64,000 bases of DNA, taken from positions 186,001 to 250,000 of the forward strand of contig NZ_JAFMTQ010000002.1 of the NCBI RefSeq assembly GCF_026126405.1, given 5' to 3'. Numbering within the stretch: the stretch's first letter is position 1; the number at the start of each line of letters is the position of its first letter. A program made the translations under genes and the position numbers. The notes beneath the pieces are model-generated. The model ran no database searches and was not told where the DNA came from. It saw only the letters and a program-made list of their open reading frames with translations. The stretch comes from Aureitalea sp. L0-47. GTDB lineage: Bacteria; Bacteroidota; Bacteroidia; Flavobacteriales; Flavobacteriaceae. Shown in pieces: positions 34,384-44,263 of the stretch.

Positions 34384-36843
34384 TTGAAGCAAAGAGAACT
34401 CATATCACTTGCCGAAAATTGGTTTCAGAATAAAAACTGGAAGCCCTTCCCTTTTCAGAAAAGAACATGGAATGCATTCCTGCAAGGCAAACACGGCCTT
34501 CTGAATGCTCCAACTGGCAGTGGAAAGACTTATGCGCTATGGGCTCCTATCGTGCTTCAGTATTTAAAAGACAATCCCGATTATCGCAACAACCATCAGA
34601 AAGGTCTAAAAGCAATATGGATCACTCCCTTGCGAGCACTTTCAGTAGAGATTCAACAGGCAGCACAGCGTTTTGCTGATGAACTGGAAACCGGCTTGAC
34701 CGTGGGAATTAGAACAGGAGATACGTCACAGGCAGAAAGAGCGAAGCAGAAGAGGAACATGCCGGATCTACTTATCACAACTCCGGAAAGCCTTATGTTA
34801 CTGCTGGCTTCAAAAGGTTATGAGAAATTATTTAAATCACTCACTGCCGTGGTTGTGGATGAATGGCATGAGTTGCTTGGTAGTAAACGCGGAGTACAAA
34901 CCGAGCTTGGATTGTCGCGCCTAAAAACAATTTCGCCTAAGTTAAGAATCTGGGGAGTTTCCGCTACTATTGGCAACCTGGAACAAGCTCAGGACGTGCT
35001 TCTTGGTATAGATGAAAATTTCAGAAAAAACTCAGTGCTAATACGCGCAAAAAAGAAGCGAAAAGTTAAGGTTTCGAGTATCATTCCAAAGGAAATGGAA
35101 ACCTTTCCGTGGCGAGGGCACCTTGGTCTTCATTTACTGGAGCAGCTGGTCCCAATCATAAAACGAAGTAGGACCACACTGATATTTACGAATACCCGCG
35201 GGCAATGTGAGATCTGGTTTCAGAAACTGTTGGAAAAGCACCCAGAATTCGCGGGAGAGATTGCCATGCATCATGGAAGTATTGCCAAAGATACCAGACT
35301 CTGGGTGGAAGACGCAATCCGAAATGAATCATTGAAAGCCGTTGTAGCCACATCCAGCCTGGACCTGGGGGTGGATTTTGCTCCAGTTGAAACCATCGTG
35401 CAAATTGGAGGACCAAAGGGAATAGCAAAATTCCTGCAAAGGGCCGGACGCAGTAATCATCGTCCCGGAGAAGCGAGTGTGATCTATTTTCTACCCACCC
35501 ATGCGCTCGAATTGGTAGAAGCTTCGGCATTAAAACGCGCGGTGAAAGGAGAGGTAATGGAAGACCGGGTTCCATATATACTAAGTTTCGACGTACTGAT
35601 CCAATACCTGGTCACCCTGGCCGTTAGCGACGGTTTCAAACCTGAGGAGATTCTTCCAGAGATAAGAAGTACTTTCTGCTACCAGGACCTGAGCGATGAG
35701 GAATGGCAATGGTGTCTTAACAGCATTACCCGGGGAAGTCAGAGCTTGCAAAGCTACGACGAGTACAAACGTGTACAGATACTGGAGGGCGGCTTATTTA
35801 AAGTGGAAAGCAGACGCATAGCAATGATGCATCGGTTGTCGATTGGAACCATTGTTAGCGATGCGATGATGATGGTAAAGTATGTGAGCGGTGGTTTTAT
35901 TGGGACTATTGAGGAATGGTTCATTGGACGAATGAAGCCTGGTGACCGATTTGTATTCGCGGGACGAACCCTGGAATTGGTACGCTTGCGAAATATGGTT
36001 GCCCAGGTCCGCAAAGCGAACAAACGTACAGCTAACGTTGTAAGCTTTATGGGAGGCCGTATGCCTTTGTCTTCTCAAATGAGTAAAATACTGAGAGAAG
36101 AGTTACAAAGTGAGGCCGAACACAAAAGAAATACGCCCGAACTCAGGGCTCTGACACATATTTTCAGCCGGCAGAATGAGGATTCGATAATTCCGAAGGA
36201 AAACGAATTCCTCATCGAAACCTTTAAAACCAGGGAAGGGTATCACGCGGTTTTCTATCCTTTTGAAGGACGCAAAGTACATGAAGCCATGAGCAATTTA
36301 GTGGCTTACCGACTAAGCCTCCTAAATCCAATTAGTTTTTCCCTGGCTTACAACGATTACGGATTTGAATTGTTGAGTGATAAGTATATCGATATACAGG
36401 CCTTACTAGACAATGATTTGCTTAGCCCCACAGATCTGTTCGAGGACCTTCAGAAAGGAATCAATGCCAGTGAACTGGCGCGAAGGAAATTCCGGGATGT
36501 AGCTGTAATAAGCGGGTTGGTATTCCAGGGCTATCCCAACAAAACCGTGAAAATGAAGCATCTTCAAAGTAATAGTCAGTTGCTTTTTGATGTCTTCAGA
36601 GATTACGAGCCCGATAATCTGTTGTATCTTCAAGCATACCGGGAAACCTACGAACATGAGCTTGAGGAGATCCGATTGCGGGATGTCCTGCAGCGAATCG
36701 AAACACAGGAAATTGTTTGGAAACAGTGCAATACCCCTACACCTTTCAGTTTTCCGATAATCACAGACAGGCTAAGGGAAAAACTTACTTCGGAACGATT
36801 GAGTGACAGGATCAAGCGAATGACATTGCAATATCAAAAGTAA
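34384..36843 (+). CDS. Ligase-associated DExH helicase (Lhr-like)
   Basis: The 819-residue protein is an SF2 helicase of the Lhr family. Walker A is NAPTGSGKTYALW, the Walker B/DExH box is VVDEWHELLG, motif III is VSATIG, and motifs V and VI are ATSSLDLGVDFA and QRAGRSNHRPGEA. A winged-helix and a long Lhr-type C-terminal region (DUF4145/WHD-like) follow. The start is a TTG at 34384, three bases after the ligase stop, with no suitable ATG. It belongs to the four-gene repair operon. Confidence 0.94.
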   Translation: MKQRELISLAENWFQNKNWKPFPFQKRTWNAFLQGKHGLLNAPTGSGKTYALWAPIVLQYLKDNPDYRNNHQKGLKAIWITPLRALSVEIQQAAQRFADELETGLTVGIRTGDTSQAERAKQKRNMPDLLITTPESLMLLLASKGYEKLFKSLTAVVVDEWHELLGSKRGVQTELGLSRLKTISPKLRIWGVSATIGNLEQAQDVLLGIDENFRKNSVLIRAKKKRKVKVSSIIPKEMETFPWRGHLGLHLLEQLVPIIKRSRTTLIFTNTRGQCEIWFQKLLEKHPEFAGEIAMHHGSIAKDTRLWVEDAIRNESLKAVVATSSLDLGVDFAPVETIVQIGGPKGIAKFLQRAGRSNHRPGEASVIYFLPTHALELVEASALKRAVKGEVMEDRVPYILSFDVLIQYLVTLAVSDGFKPEEILPEIRSTFCYQDLSDEEWQWCLNSITRGSQSLQSYDEYKRVQILEGGLFKVESRRIAMMHRLSIGTIVSDAMMMVKYVSGGFIGTIEEWFIGRMKPGDRFVFAGRTLELVRLRNMVAQVRKANKRTANVVSFMGGRMPLSSQMSKILREELQSEAEHKRNTPELRALTHIFSRQNEDSIIPKENEFLIETFKTREGYHAVFYPFEGRKVHEAMSNLVAYRLSLLNPISFSLAYNDYGFELLSDKYIDIQALLDNDLLSPTDLFEDLQKGINASELARRKFRDVAVISGLVFQGYPNKTVKMKHLQSNSQLLFDVFRDYEPDNLLYLQAYRETYEHELEEIRLRDVLQRIETQEIVWKQCNTPTPFSFPIITDRLREKLTSERLSDRIKRMTLQYQK

Positions 36844-36863
36844 GGGATGAGCCAAGAGAAATC

Positions 36864-37499
36864 ATGAGTGTTACCATAGAAATACGTTCGAATAAATTCA
36901 CCCTGCATCCCAGCGGGGCGATCTATTGGCATGAACAGCAGATGTTACTTATCGCCGATGTTCACTTCGGAAAAGTGGCGCATTTCAGAAAAAACGGAGC
37001 AGCTATTCCCACGGCGGCTTCCGAAGAGAATTTCAGAAAACTCAATGATCTTATCCAAACCTTCCATCCTCGAATCATTTGCTTCCTGGGAGATCTTTTC
37101 CACAGTTACCTCAACAGTGAATGGCTAACTTTTGAACTTTGGATCTCCACCCTTTCGGCGGAAGTAATTCTGATTTCCGGTAATCACGACATCATTTCTC
37201 CTCATAAATTCGAAGCCATCGAGATCAAAGTGTACGACACCCTCGAAATAGATGAATTCTTACTCACACATCACCCCACCGAGGTTGAAGAACTTTACAA
37301 TTTTTCAGGTCACATCCATCCGGGGATACGATTGATAGGACAGGGCAGGCAGCGTATCCGATTGGCCTGCTTCTATAAAACAGCTAACCAACTTATTTTA
37401 CCAGCTTTCGGTACTTTTACCGGGAAGCACGTGATCATGCCAAAACAAGAGGACGAAGTGTACGCTATTGTTTCCGGCGAAGTAGTTTGTGTCTCATAA
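36864..37499 (+). CDS. pdeM: Ligase-associated DNA damage response endonuclease
   Basis: The 211-residue protein is a calcineurin-like metallophosphoesterase of the PdeM group. All metal motifs are seen: IADVHFGKV (DxH), CFLGDLFHS (GDxxH), ISGNHDII (GNHD), THHPT and FSGHIHPG (GHxH). PdeM proteins are encoded next to Lhr helicase and ATP-dependent ligase and are thought to process damaged DNA. This is the last of the four repair genes. Confidence 0.93.
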   Translation: MSVTIEIRSNKFTLHPSGAIYWHEQQMLLIADVHFGKVAHFRKNGAAIPTAASEENFRKLNDLIQTFHPRIICFLGDLFHSYLNSEWLTFELWISTLSAEVILISGNHDIISPHKFEAIEIKVYDTLEIDEFLLTHHPTEVEELYNFSGHIHPGIRLIGQGRQRIRLACFYKTANQLILPAFGTFTGKHVIMPKQEDEVYAIVSGEVVCVS

Positions 37500-37508
37500 T
37501 CTATTACT

Positions 37509-38309
37509 ATGAAAAAATTATTACAAGTACTCAATGCTATAACGTTCGTCTCGGTGGTGGTGGTAAACTACTTCTCGAATACGGGCGAAATGAATAATAC
37601 TACCATAGGCGAAGTTTCCGGGGATCTCACCACCTTATTCACCCCTGCTGGCTATGCCTTTTCCATTTGGGGTGTAATCTACCTGTTCCTCCTGGGTTTT
37701 GTGATATACCAGGGAAGAAGTTTGTTCGTGTCTGTTAAAGACGATGACTTTATTCTGAAAACAGGAGGTTGGTTTATTCTTTCCAACCTGGCCAATGCCG
37801 CGTGGGTATTTTGCTGGTTGTACGGATACACAGCTTGGTCCGTAGTCTGTATTTTTCTGCTTCTTTTTTCTCTTCTGAAGATAGTAGTGAACAACAATAT
37901 GGAGCGCTGGGACGCACCCCTGCCTGTGATCGCATTTTTGTGGTGGCCCTTTGTGATCTACAGTGGATGGGTAACGGTAGCCTGCATAGCAAACGTATCG
38001 GCCTGGTTACAAAAAATAGGGTGGGATGGATTTGGCATTTCTGAAACTATCTGGACCGTGATCATGATTGTTATCGCAGGGATCATCAACTTCTGGATAA
38101 CCTGGTCGAGAAACATGCGTGAATTTGCCCTGGTAGGTGCCTGGGCACTGGTAGCGATCGCCATTGCCAACTGGGAATCAAATTCCACTGTGAAGATATC
38201 TGCCCTGGTGGTTGCGGCTTTTCTCTTTCTTAGCAGCAGCTATCACGGATTCATAAACAGGGCTACGAATCCTATTGAAAAATTAAAAGCACTTAGATCG
38301 GAGAAATGA
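37509..38309 (+). CDS. TspO/MBR-like tryptophan-rich membrane protein
   Basis: The 266-residue protein has about eight predicted membrane helices. It shows TspO-like sequence, such as LFTPAGYAFSIWGVIYLFLL, LANAAWVFCWLYGYTAWS and LPVIAFLWWPFVIYSGW. Ordinary TspO has about 160 residues and five helices; this is the longer form seen in several Bacteroidota. TspO proteins bind porphyrins and sterol-like ligands, but the ligand here is unknown. It overlaps the aminotransferase gene by four bases. Confidence 0.82.
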   Translation: MKKLLQVLNAITFVSVVVVNYFSNTGEMNNTTIGEVSGDLTTLFTPAGYAFSIWGVIYLFLLGFVIYQGRSLFVSVKDDDFILKTGGWFILSNLANAAWVFCWLYGYTAWSVVCIFLLLFSLLKIVVNNNMERWDAPLPVIAFLWWPFVIYSGWVTVACIANVSAWLQKIGWDGFGISETIWTVIMIVIAGIINFWITWSRNMREFALVGAWALVAIAIANWESNSTVKISALVVAAFLFLSSSYHGFINRATNPIEKLKALRSEK

Positions 38310-39451
38310 TTAGTTGCCAGAAACATTTATTCGGAATTACTGACGACGTTACTTATCTCAATTGTGCGACAATGTCACCTAACCTGATATCTGTGGAAAA
38401 GGTTGGAATCGAAAACCTTCTTCGGAAAACAAATCCGCAACACATTACCAGTGAAGACTTTTTTACCGATCGAAAAATTCTAAAGGAGCGGTTCTCCCAA
38501 CTCATAGGAGCCCCGGATGAAGATTCGGTTGCCATAATTCCTTCGGTTTCCTATGGTATTGCAACAGTAGTTAAGAATATTGAATTTAGTAAAGGTGATG
38601 AGATCGTAGTACTGGAGGACCAATTCCCCAGTAACATATATGCCTGGATGCAGGCGGTACGAGATCAGGGTGCGAGTATAGTGACGGTTAAAGCGCCACC
38701 GCTGGAAGATGGGCGTGGTCTGCGATGGAATGAGCTTCTGTTAAATTCTATTACCAAAAAGACTAAAGTTGTAGCCATTCCCCAGGTACATTGGTCGGAT
38801 GGTACGCTGTTCGACCTGAAATCGGCCCGGGAGCTAACATCCCAAGTAGATGCATACCTCGTAGTGGACGGTACGCAAAGCGTGGGAGCCTTGCCCTTTT
38901 CTATTTCCGAATACCAACCGGATGCATTGATCTGTGGAGGATATAAATGGATGATGGGAGCTTACGGCCTCGGTATGGCGTACTATGGAGATAAGTTCTA
39001 TAATGGTTCACCGATAGAAGATAATTGGATCAACCACAAAGACAGTGAGGATTTCACTAATCTATCCAATTACAATCCCGAATTCAAAGACAAAGCCATA
39101 CGATACGATATGGGTGAATCCAGTAATTTTATTTTAGTCCCAATGCTGGCCGAGGGCATTCGGCAGATTCTAGAGTGGACCCCCGAAGCCATCCAGGAAT
39201 ATTGCGGAGATATCTGTGCAGATACTCTTAAAATGCTGCAATCACATGGTTACTTTGTTGAAAACACAAATGCCAGAGCCAACCACCTTTTCGGAATCTA
39301 TAGTACGGGAGGTAAATCGATGGATAGGGTAAAAGAGATTCTCGCTCAAGAGAATATTAAGGTATCTTACCGGGGTAGTGCTATTCGTGTTTCGCCTCAC
39401 TTGTACAATACCAGAACGGACATAGAAAAGTTGGTGAACTGTTTTTTTTGA
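38306..39451 (+). CDS. Class V aminotransferase (PLP-dependent)
   Basis: The 381-residue protein is a fold-type I, class V PLP enzyme of the cysteine desulfurase/kynureninase-like superfamily. VVDGTQSVGALPFSI carries the cofactor-binding Asp, and LICGGYKWMMGAYG carries the PLP-binding Lys. It lacks the catalytic Cys loop of a desulfurase in the expected C-terminal position, so I do not call it iscS or sufS. The substrate is unknown. Its start overlaps the TspO-like gene as ATGA. Confidence 0.87.
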   Translation: MISCQKHLFGITDDVTYLNCATMSPNLISVEKVGIENLLRKTNPQHITSEDFFTDRKILKERFSQLIGAPDEDSVAIIPSVSYGIATVVKNIEFSKGDEIVVLEDQFPSNIYAWMQAVRDQGASIVTVKAPPLEDGRGLRWNELLLNSITKKTKVVAIPQVHWSDGTLFDLKSARELTSQVDAYLVVDGTQSVGALPFSISEYQPDALICGGYKWMMGAYGLGMAYYGDKFYNGSPIEDNWINHKDSEDFTNLSNYNPEFKDKAIRYDMGESSNFILVPMLAEGIRQILEWTPEAIQEYCGDICADTLKMLQSHGYFVENTNARANHLFGIYSTGGKSMDRVKEILAQENIKVSYRGSAIRVSPHLYNTRTDIEKLVNCFF

Positions 39452-39464
39452 TGAAAGCCTGCAT

Positions 39465-39472
39465 TATCTTTG
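39465..39472 (+). promoter_or_regulatory. Putative -7 box (TATCTTTG) for mfd
   Basis: TATCTTTG matches TAnnTTTG exactly and ends seven bases before the mfd ATG. The transcription start would fall at or next to the ATG, so mfd may be made from a leaderless mRNA. There is a TTTG at 39447-39450, but its spacing (14 bases) is shorter than usual. Confidence 0.45.
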
Positions 39473-39478
39473 CGCCCA

Positions 39479-42400
39479 ATGAGCAAAGCCCTTGTTTGGT
39501 CGTTGTTTGAACAGTCTTCGGAAACCCGAAAACTGAGGGAAGCTATTACCCGCACCGAAAAGAACATTCACGTTTCTGGCCTTGTTGGTTCTTCATATTC
39601 ACTAGTACTAGCCGAACTTTTCCGAACTTCTGAAGAACCTTTTCTTTGCATACTGAACGACAAGGAAGAGGCTGCTTATCACCTGAACGATCTCGAAAAC
39701 CTATTAGGTGACCAGGCCGTATTATTCTATCCAGGCAGCTACCGAAGACCTTACCAGATCGAAGAAACAGATAATGCAAACATCTTGCTCCGCAGTGAAG
39801 TACTGAACCGTATCAACTCCAGGCGAAAACCCGCACTTATTGTTACCTACCCGGAAGCACTCTTCGAAAAGGTGGTGACACGGCGCGAGCTTGAAAAGAA
39901 CACCCTCAAACTTAAGGTAGGTGAGGAAGTATCAATCGATTTTGTGAACGAGGTACTCTTCGAATATCGTTTCAAGCGAACAGACTTTGTCACCGAACCC
40001 GGTGAGTTTTCGGTAAGAGGAGGAATTTTGGATGTCTTTTCCTTTAGTCATGACGAACCTTATCGGGTGGAGTTCTTTGGAGATGAGGTAGACAGCATAA
40101 GAACCTTCGATGTAGAAACTCAGCTATCCCTTGACCAGGTAAAGCGCATCTCTATCATCCCGAATGTGGAAAACAAGATGGTGCAAGAGAAACGGGAAAG
40201 CTTCCTGAAGTATATTTCGTCCAAAACCAGGATTTTTCTGAAAAACGAAGAACTGCTGTGCGGTGCGATGGACAAACTCTTTCAAAAGGCAAAAGAAGCC
40301 TTTGATGAAATGGAAGGAGAAGTGCAAATGAGTCCGCCGAAAGATCTATTCTGTACTTCAAAACTGATGCGAGCACAGTTGGCCACACTTTCCGTGATAA
40401 AACTCAATGGAAATATACTATCATCGTCTCAAAGCAATATTACGTTTAATGTAAAGCCACAGCCTTCGTTCAACAAGCAGTTTAATCTCCTGATCGACAA
40501 CCTGAACGAGAATACCCAAAATGGTTACACTAACTATATTTTCTGTAGCAGTGAATCACAGGCACAGCGATTTCACGATATATTCGACGATGCCGAACAA
40601 CATGTGGATCAGTATGACACCATTGTTTTCCCCCTCTACCAGGGATTTATAGATCACGATCAGAAACACGCCTGTTATACAGACCATCAGCTATTCGAAC
40701 GGTATCACAAGTTTCAGCTGAAGAACGGCTATGCCAAAAAACAGGCGATCACCCTTAAAGAGCTTACCAACCTGGAAGTGGGTGATTATGTCACCCATAT
40801 TGATCACGGGATAGGCAAGTTTGGTGGATTACAGAAGATCGACGTGGAAGGTAAAAAGCAGGAAGCCATAAAATTGATCTATGGAGAGCGCGATATTCTC
40901 TATCTGAGCATACATTCACTTCACAAGATATCCAAATACAATGGTAAGGATGGTGCTGTCCCCAAAATTTACAAATTAGGCAGCGCTGCCTGGAAAAAGT
41001 TAAAGCAAAAGACCAAAAAGAGGGTTAAGGAGATCGCTTTCAATCTAATTGAACTTTACGCCAAAAGACGGTTGCAGAAAGGCGTGGCCTACGACCCGGA
41101 CTCCTATTTACAGCTTGAACTGGAATCGTCCTTCATGTATGAAGACACTCCGGACCAGATCACCGCAACTGCCGATGTGAAACGAGACATGGAAAGCCCG
41201 CGCCCCATGGATCGACTGATATGTGGAGATGTTGGATTCGGGAAGACGGAAGTTGCGATTCGTGCCGCGTTTAAAGCAGTGGACAACGGCAAACAAGTAG
41301 CGGTTTTGGTACCAACCACTATCCTGGCCTTTCAGCATTTTAAAACATTCAGTGACCGATTGGCGGATATGCCGGTAAATGTAGACTACCTCAACCGTTT
41401 CCGCTCTGCCAAGCAGCGTAGAACTATCCTGGAGAACCTTGAAAACGGTACACTGGACATAGTGATAGGGACCCATCAGCTTGTGAATCCCTCGGTAAAA
41501 TTCAAAGACCTGGGACTACTTATCATTGATGAAGAACAAAAGTTCGGGGTTGCAGTGAAAGACAAGTTGAAAACTATCAAAGAAAATGTGGACACATTAA
41601 CACTCACGGCTACTCCTATTCCGCGAACCCTTCAGTTTAGCCTTATGGCTGCCAGGGATCTTTCGGTGATCACCACTCCCCCACCAAACCGGTATCCCGT
41701 GGACACCCAGGTGATTCGTTTTTCAGAAGAAACCATTAGAGATGCCATTCGTTACGAGATCTCGAGAGGAGGTCAGGTATTCTTCGTGAATAATCGTATC
41801 GAAAATATCAAAGAAGTAGCGGGTATGATACAGCGACTGGTGCCTGATGCGAAAATCGGTATTGGTCACGGTCAGCTGGATGGTAAGAAACTGGAACAAT
41901 TGATGCTCGCATTTATGAACAACGAGTTTGATGTGCTGGTTTCAACTACTATTATCGAAAGCGGACTGGACGTCCCAAACGCCAACACTATCTTTATTAA
42001 CAACGCTAACAATTTCGGGCTTTCAGACCTGCATCAGATGCGTGGACGCGTGGGGCGTAGCAATAAAAAGGCATTCTGTTATTTCATTACACCACCGTTC
42101 TCCGCCATGACCGATGAAGCCAGGAAAAGGATCACGGCCCTGGAACAATTTAGCGAGATAGGCAGCGGGTTTAATATCGCGATGAAAGATCTAGAGATTA
42201 GGGGTGCCGGTGACTTGCTGGGTGGAGAACAGAGCGGATTTATTAACGAGATCGGCTTCGAGACCTACCAGAAGATACTTTCTGAGGCCATAGACGAACT
42301 TAAGGAAAAGGAATTCAAAGACCTATACGCCGGAACAGAACACGAGTTAAAAGACTTTGTAAAAGAAACGGTGATCGACACGGATTTCGAGTTGTTATTC

Positions 42401-42820
42401 CCGGATGATTATATAAATAACATAACCGAACGTCTCAATTTGTACCAAAAGCTGAATGCGCTGTCTACAGAAGAGGAACTTCAGAAATTTGAAAAGGAAT
42501 TGATCGACCGTTTCGGCGAATTACCGGTTCAGGCCATTGATTTACTGAACAGCATTCGAATAAAATGGATCGCTATTTCTATGGGATTAGAGCGTGTGGT
42601 CATGAAAAAGAACCAACTCATCGGCTATTTCGTGGCCGATCAGCAGAGCGATTACTATCAGAGTCCGGCATTCACTAAAGTGCTTCAGTATGTTCAGAAT
42701 AACCCTGGAGAAGTGACCATGAAAGAGAAGCAAACACGGAATGGGCTTAGACTTCTTCTAACAATCGCAAAAATCAACTCGGTTCAAAAAGCACTAGCTG
42801 TTCTTGCGCCATTTCGATAA
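39479..42820 (+). CDS. mfd: Transcription-repair coupling factor
   Basis: Mfd removes RNA polymerase stalled at DNA damage and recruits UvrA. The 1113-residue protein has all domains in order. The UvrB-homology region contains FSVRGGILDVFSFS, and the CarD-like RNA polymerase interaction domain reads VGDYVTHIDHGIGKFGGLQ. The RecG-like translocase has Walker A CGDVGFGKTEVAIRAAF, DEEQ, and TATPIPRTLQ; motifs V and VI include IIESGLDVP and QMRGRVGRS. A C-terminal TRCF domain ends it. The ATG at 39479 is preferred to a TTG nine bases earlier, which overlaps the -7 box. Confidence 0.96.
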   Translation: MSKALVWSLFEQSSETRKLREAITRTEKNIHVSGLVGSSYSLVLAELFRTSEEPFLCILNDKEEAAYHLNDLENLLGDQAVLFYPGSYRRPYQIEETDNANILLRSEVLNRINSRRKPALIVTYPEALFEKVVTRRELEKNTLKLKVGEEVSIDFVNEVLFEYRFKRTDFVTEPGEFSVRGGILDVFSFSHDEPYRVEFFGDEVDSIRTFDVETQLSLDQVKRISIIPNVENKMVQEKRESFLKYISSKTRIFLKNEELLCGAMDKLFQKAKEAFDEMEGEVQMSPPKDLFCTSKLMRAQLATLSVIKLNGNILSSSQSNITFNVKPQPSFNKQFNLLIDNLNENTQNGYTNYIFCSSESQAQRFHDIFDDAEQHVDQYDTIVFPLYQGFIDHDQKHACYTDHQLFERYHKFQLKNGYAKKQAITLKELTNLEVGDYVTHIDHGIGKFGGLQKIDVEGKKQEAIKLIYGERDILYLSIHSLHKISKYNGKDGAVPKIYKLGSAAWKKLKQKTKKRVKEIAFNLIELYAKRRLQKGVAYDPDSYLQLELESSFMYEDTPDQITATADVKRDMESPRPMDRLICGDVGFGKTEVAIRAAFKAVDNGKQVAVLVPTTILAFQHFKTFSDRLADMPVNVDYLNRFRSAKQRRTILENLENGTLDIVIGTHQLVNPSVKFKDLGLLIIDEEQKFGVAVKDKLKTIKENVDTLTLTATPIPRTLQFSLMAARDLSVITTPPPNRYPVDTQVIRFSEETIRDAIRYEISRGGQVFFVNNRIENIKEVAGMIQRLVPDAKIGIGHGQLDGKKLEQLMLAFMNNEFDVLVSTTIIESGLDVPNANTIFINNANNFGLSDLHQMRGRVGRSNKKAFCYFITPPFSAMTDEARKRITALEQFSEIGSGFNIAMKDLEIRGAGDLLGGEQSGFINEIGFETYQKILSEAIDELKEKEFKDLYAGTEHELKDFVKETVIDTDFELLFPDDYINNITERLNLYQKLNALSTEEELQKFEKELIDRFGELPVQAIDLLNSIRIKWIAISMGLERVVMKKNQLIGYFVADQQSDYYQSPAFTKVLQYVQNNPGEVTMKEKQTRNGLRLLLTIAKINSVQKALAVLAPFR

Positions 42821-42837
42821 ATACATGAGTTGTAACT

Positions 42838-43197
42838 TCAGAAATGATAAAAAGCATTCTCAAGATGATCGAGATGCTGTTCCTTCTTGTTTTTTAATAC
42901 GGCTATGATATCGAAGCGCACTTCCATGTCCAGGTTATTCTGAATGATGTATTCATTCGCTGCCTGTACGAGTAATCCAATCTTCTTTTTTGATACAAAA
43001 CTCTGGGGATCTCCAAAAACGGCACTATTCCTTGTTTTTACTTCAACAACTATGATCTTGTTGTTTTTCAGAGCTATGATATCAATTTCAGCTTTGCCAT
43101 AAGTGAAATTCCGCTCCAGGATCTCATAACCCTTGCGCATTAAAACTTCAACCGCCAGATCTTCCCCTAATTTTCCCAGTTCGTTGTGATAAGCCAT
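42838..43197 (-). CDS. YraN family endonuclease-like protein
   Basis: The 119-residue protein is a UPF0102/YraN domain with the restriction-endonuclease-like core: GKLGEDLAVEVLMRKGYEIL, then AEIDIIALKNNKIIVVEVKTR, which supplies the E/D-x-D...E-V-K residues. It may bind or cut branched DNA; the role is not established. It converges on mfd with a 17-base gap. Confidence 0.92.
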   Translation of the reverse strand: MAYHNELGKLGEDLAVEVLMRKGYEILERNFTYGKAEIDIIALKNNKIIVVEVKTRNSAVFGDPQSFVSKKKIGLLVQAANEYIIQNNLDMEVRFDIIAVLKNKKEQHLDHLENAFYHF

Positions 43198-43241
43198 AAG
43201 ACCACCTTTGTGTAAACAAAAGTAAAATAGGCATCATCGGC

Positions 43242-44141
43242 TTATTTGAATGATAAAACTACCCCGGATTCATGTATGTCGAGAGAAACTTTCCTACCGA
43301 AGATCATCGCCCTGTTGTCCTGCACATGACCGGCAGGGAAACCGAAACAGACGGGGAAATTGTATTCGGAAACTGTATCCAGCACGATCTCTTCGGCTGT
43401 TTTTCCGAAGGGAATGGTATTGTCGTTCATATCAGTCATTCCGCCCACGATAAGGCCATTGATGTTCTCGAACAATCCGTTTCTCTTTAAATTCTGAAGC
43501 ATGCGGTCCACATGATACAGGTATTCATCAAGGTCCTCAAGGAAAAGAATATTATTGTTTGTTTTTAGTCCAGAATCACTTCCGCAGATAGAATACAGCA
43601 CAGACAGGTTTCCTCCTACTAATTCGCCGCTGGCAGATCCCAAACGATTCAAAGAGTAATTAGGTGTGCTAATACTTTTATTGCCGTTTCCGAAAAGTGC
43701 GTCTCTTATGGAACTTGCCGTTTCCGGACTCTTTTTCTCGATATCCAGAGGCATCTGGGCATGCAGGGTTTCTATTCCCCTTAGGTTCAGATGTGAGTGT
43801 AATACTGTGATGTCGCTATAACCGATGATCCATTTCGGATTAACACTGAACTTTTTGAAATCCAAAGCATCGATGATCCTAACTGTTCCATATCCGCCCC
43901 TCGCGCACCAGATGGCCTTGATATCGGGGTCATCCATCATAGCCTGGAAATCGGCTGCGCGCAGCTCGTCATCTCCGGCAAATTGATCCTTTTCTGCGCC
44001 AATTGTATTTCCAAATTTATATCTCAGACCCCAATGAGTGAGCAGATCCAGGCCAGGAAATAATTCTTCCTTTTTTAATTTTCGTGCAGTTGAGACAATG
44101 CCAACTGTATCCCCGGGTGATAAATATGAGGGCGTTACCAT
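43242..44141 (-). CDS. LD-carboxypeptidase (peptidase S66)
   Basis: The 299-residue protein is an LdcA-type enzyme that cleaves the terminal D-Ala from murein tetrapeptides during peptidoglycan recycling. The S66 features are visible: IWCARGGYGTVRIID, the nucleophile Ser in IIGYSDITVLH, and the catalytic Glu and His in FLEDLDEYLYHVDRML and FPAGH. There is no signal peptide, so it should be cytosolic. It lies next to yraN on the same strand. Confidence 0.9.
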   Translation of the reverse strand: MVTPSYLSPGDTVGIVSTARKLKKEELFPGLDLLTHWGLRYKFGNTIGAEKDQFAGDDELRAADFQAMMDDPDIKAIWCARGGYGTVRIIDALDFKKFSVNPKWIIGYSDITVLHSHLNLRGIETLHAQMPLDIEKKSPETASSIRDALFGNGNKSISTPNYSLNRLGSASGELVGGNLSVLYSICGSDSGLKTNNNILFLEDLDEYLYHVDRMLQNLKRNGLFENINGLIVGGMTDMNDNTIPFGKTAEEIVLDTVSEYNFPVCFGFPAGHVQDNRAMIFGRKVSLDIHESGVVLSFK

Positions 44142-44263
44142 AATTCGTAAGGGTTCTTCTAAGAATTATTAAAGGTAGGATATTGCGTTAAAATAGGCCT
44201 TCCCACATAATAAATAGCTAGAATTCAATATATTTAGACGTCTCGAACCTTAAATCTATAGCT

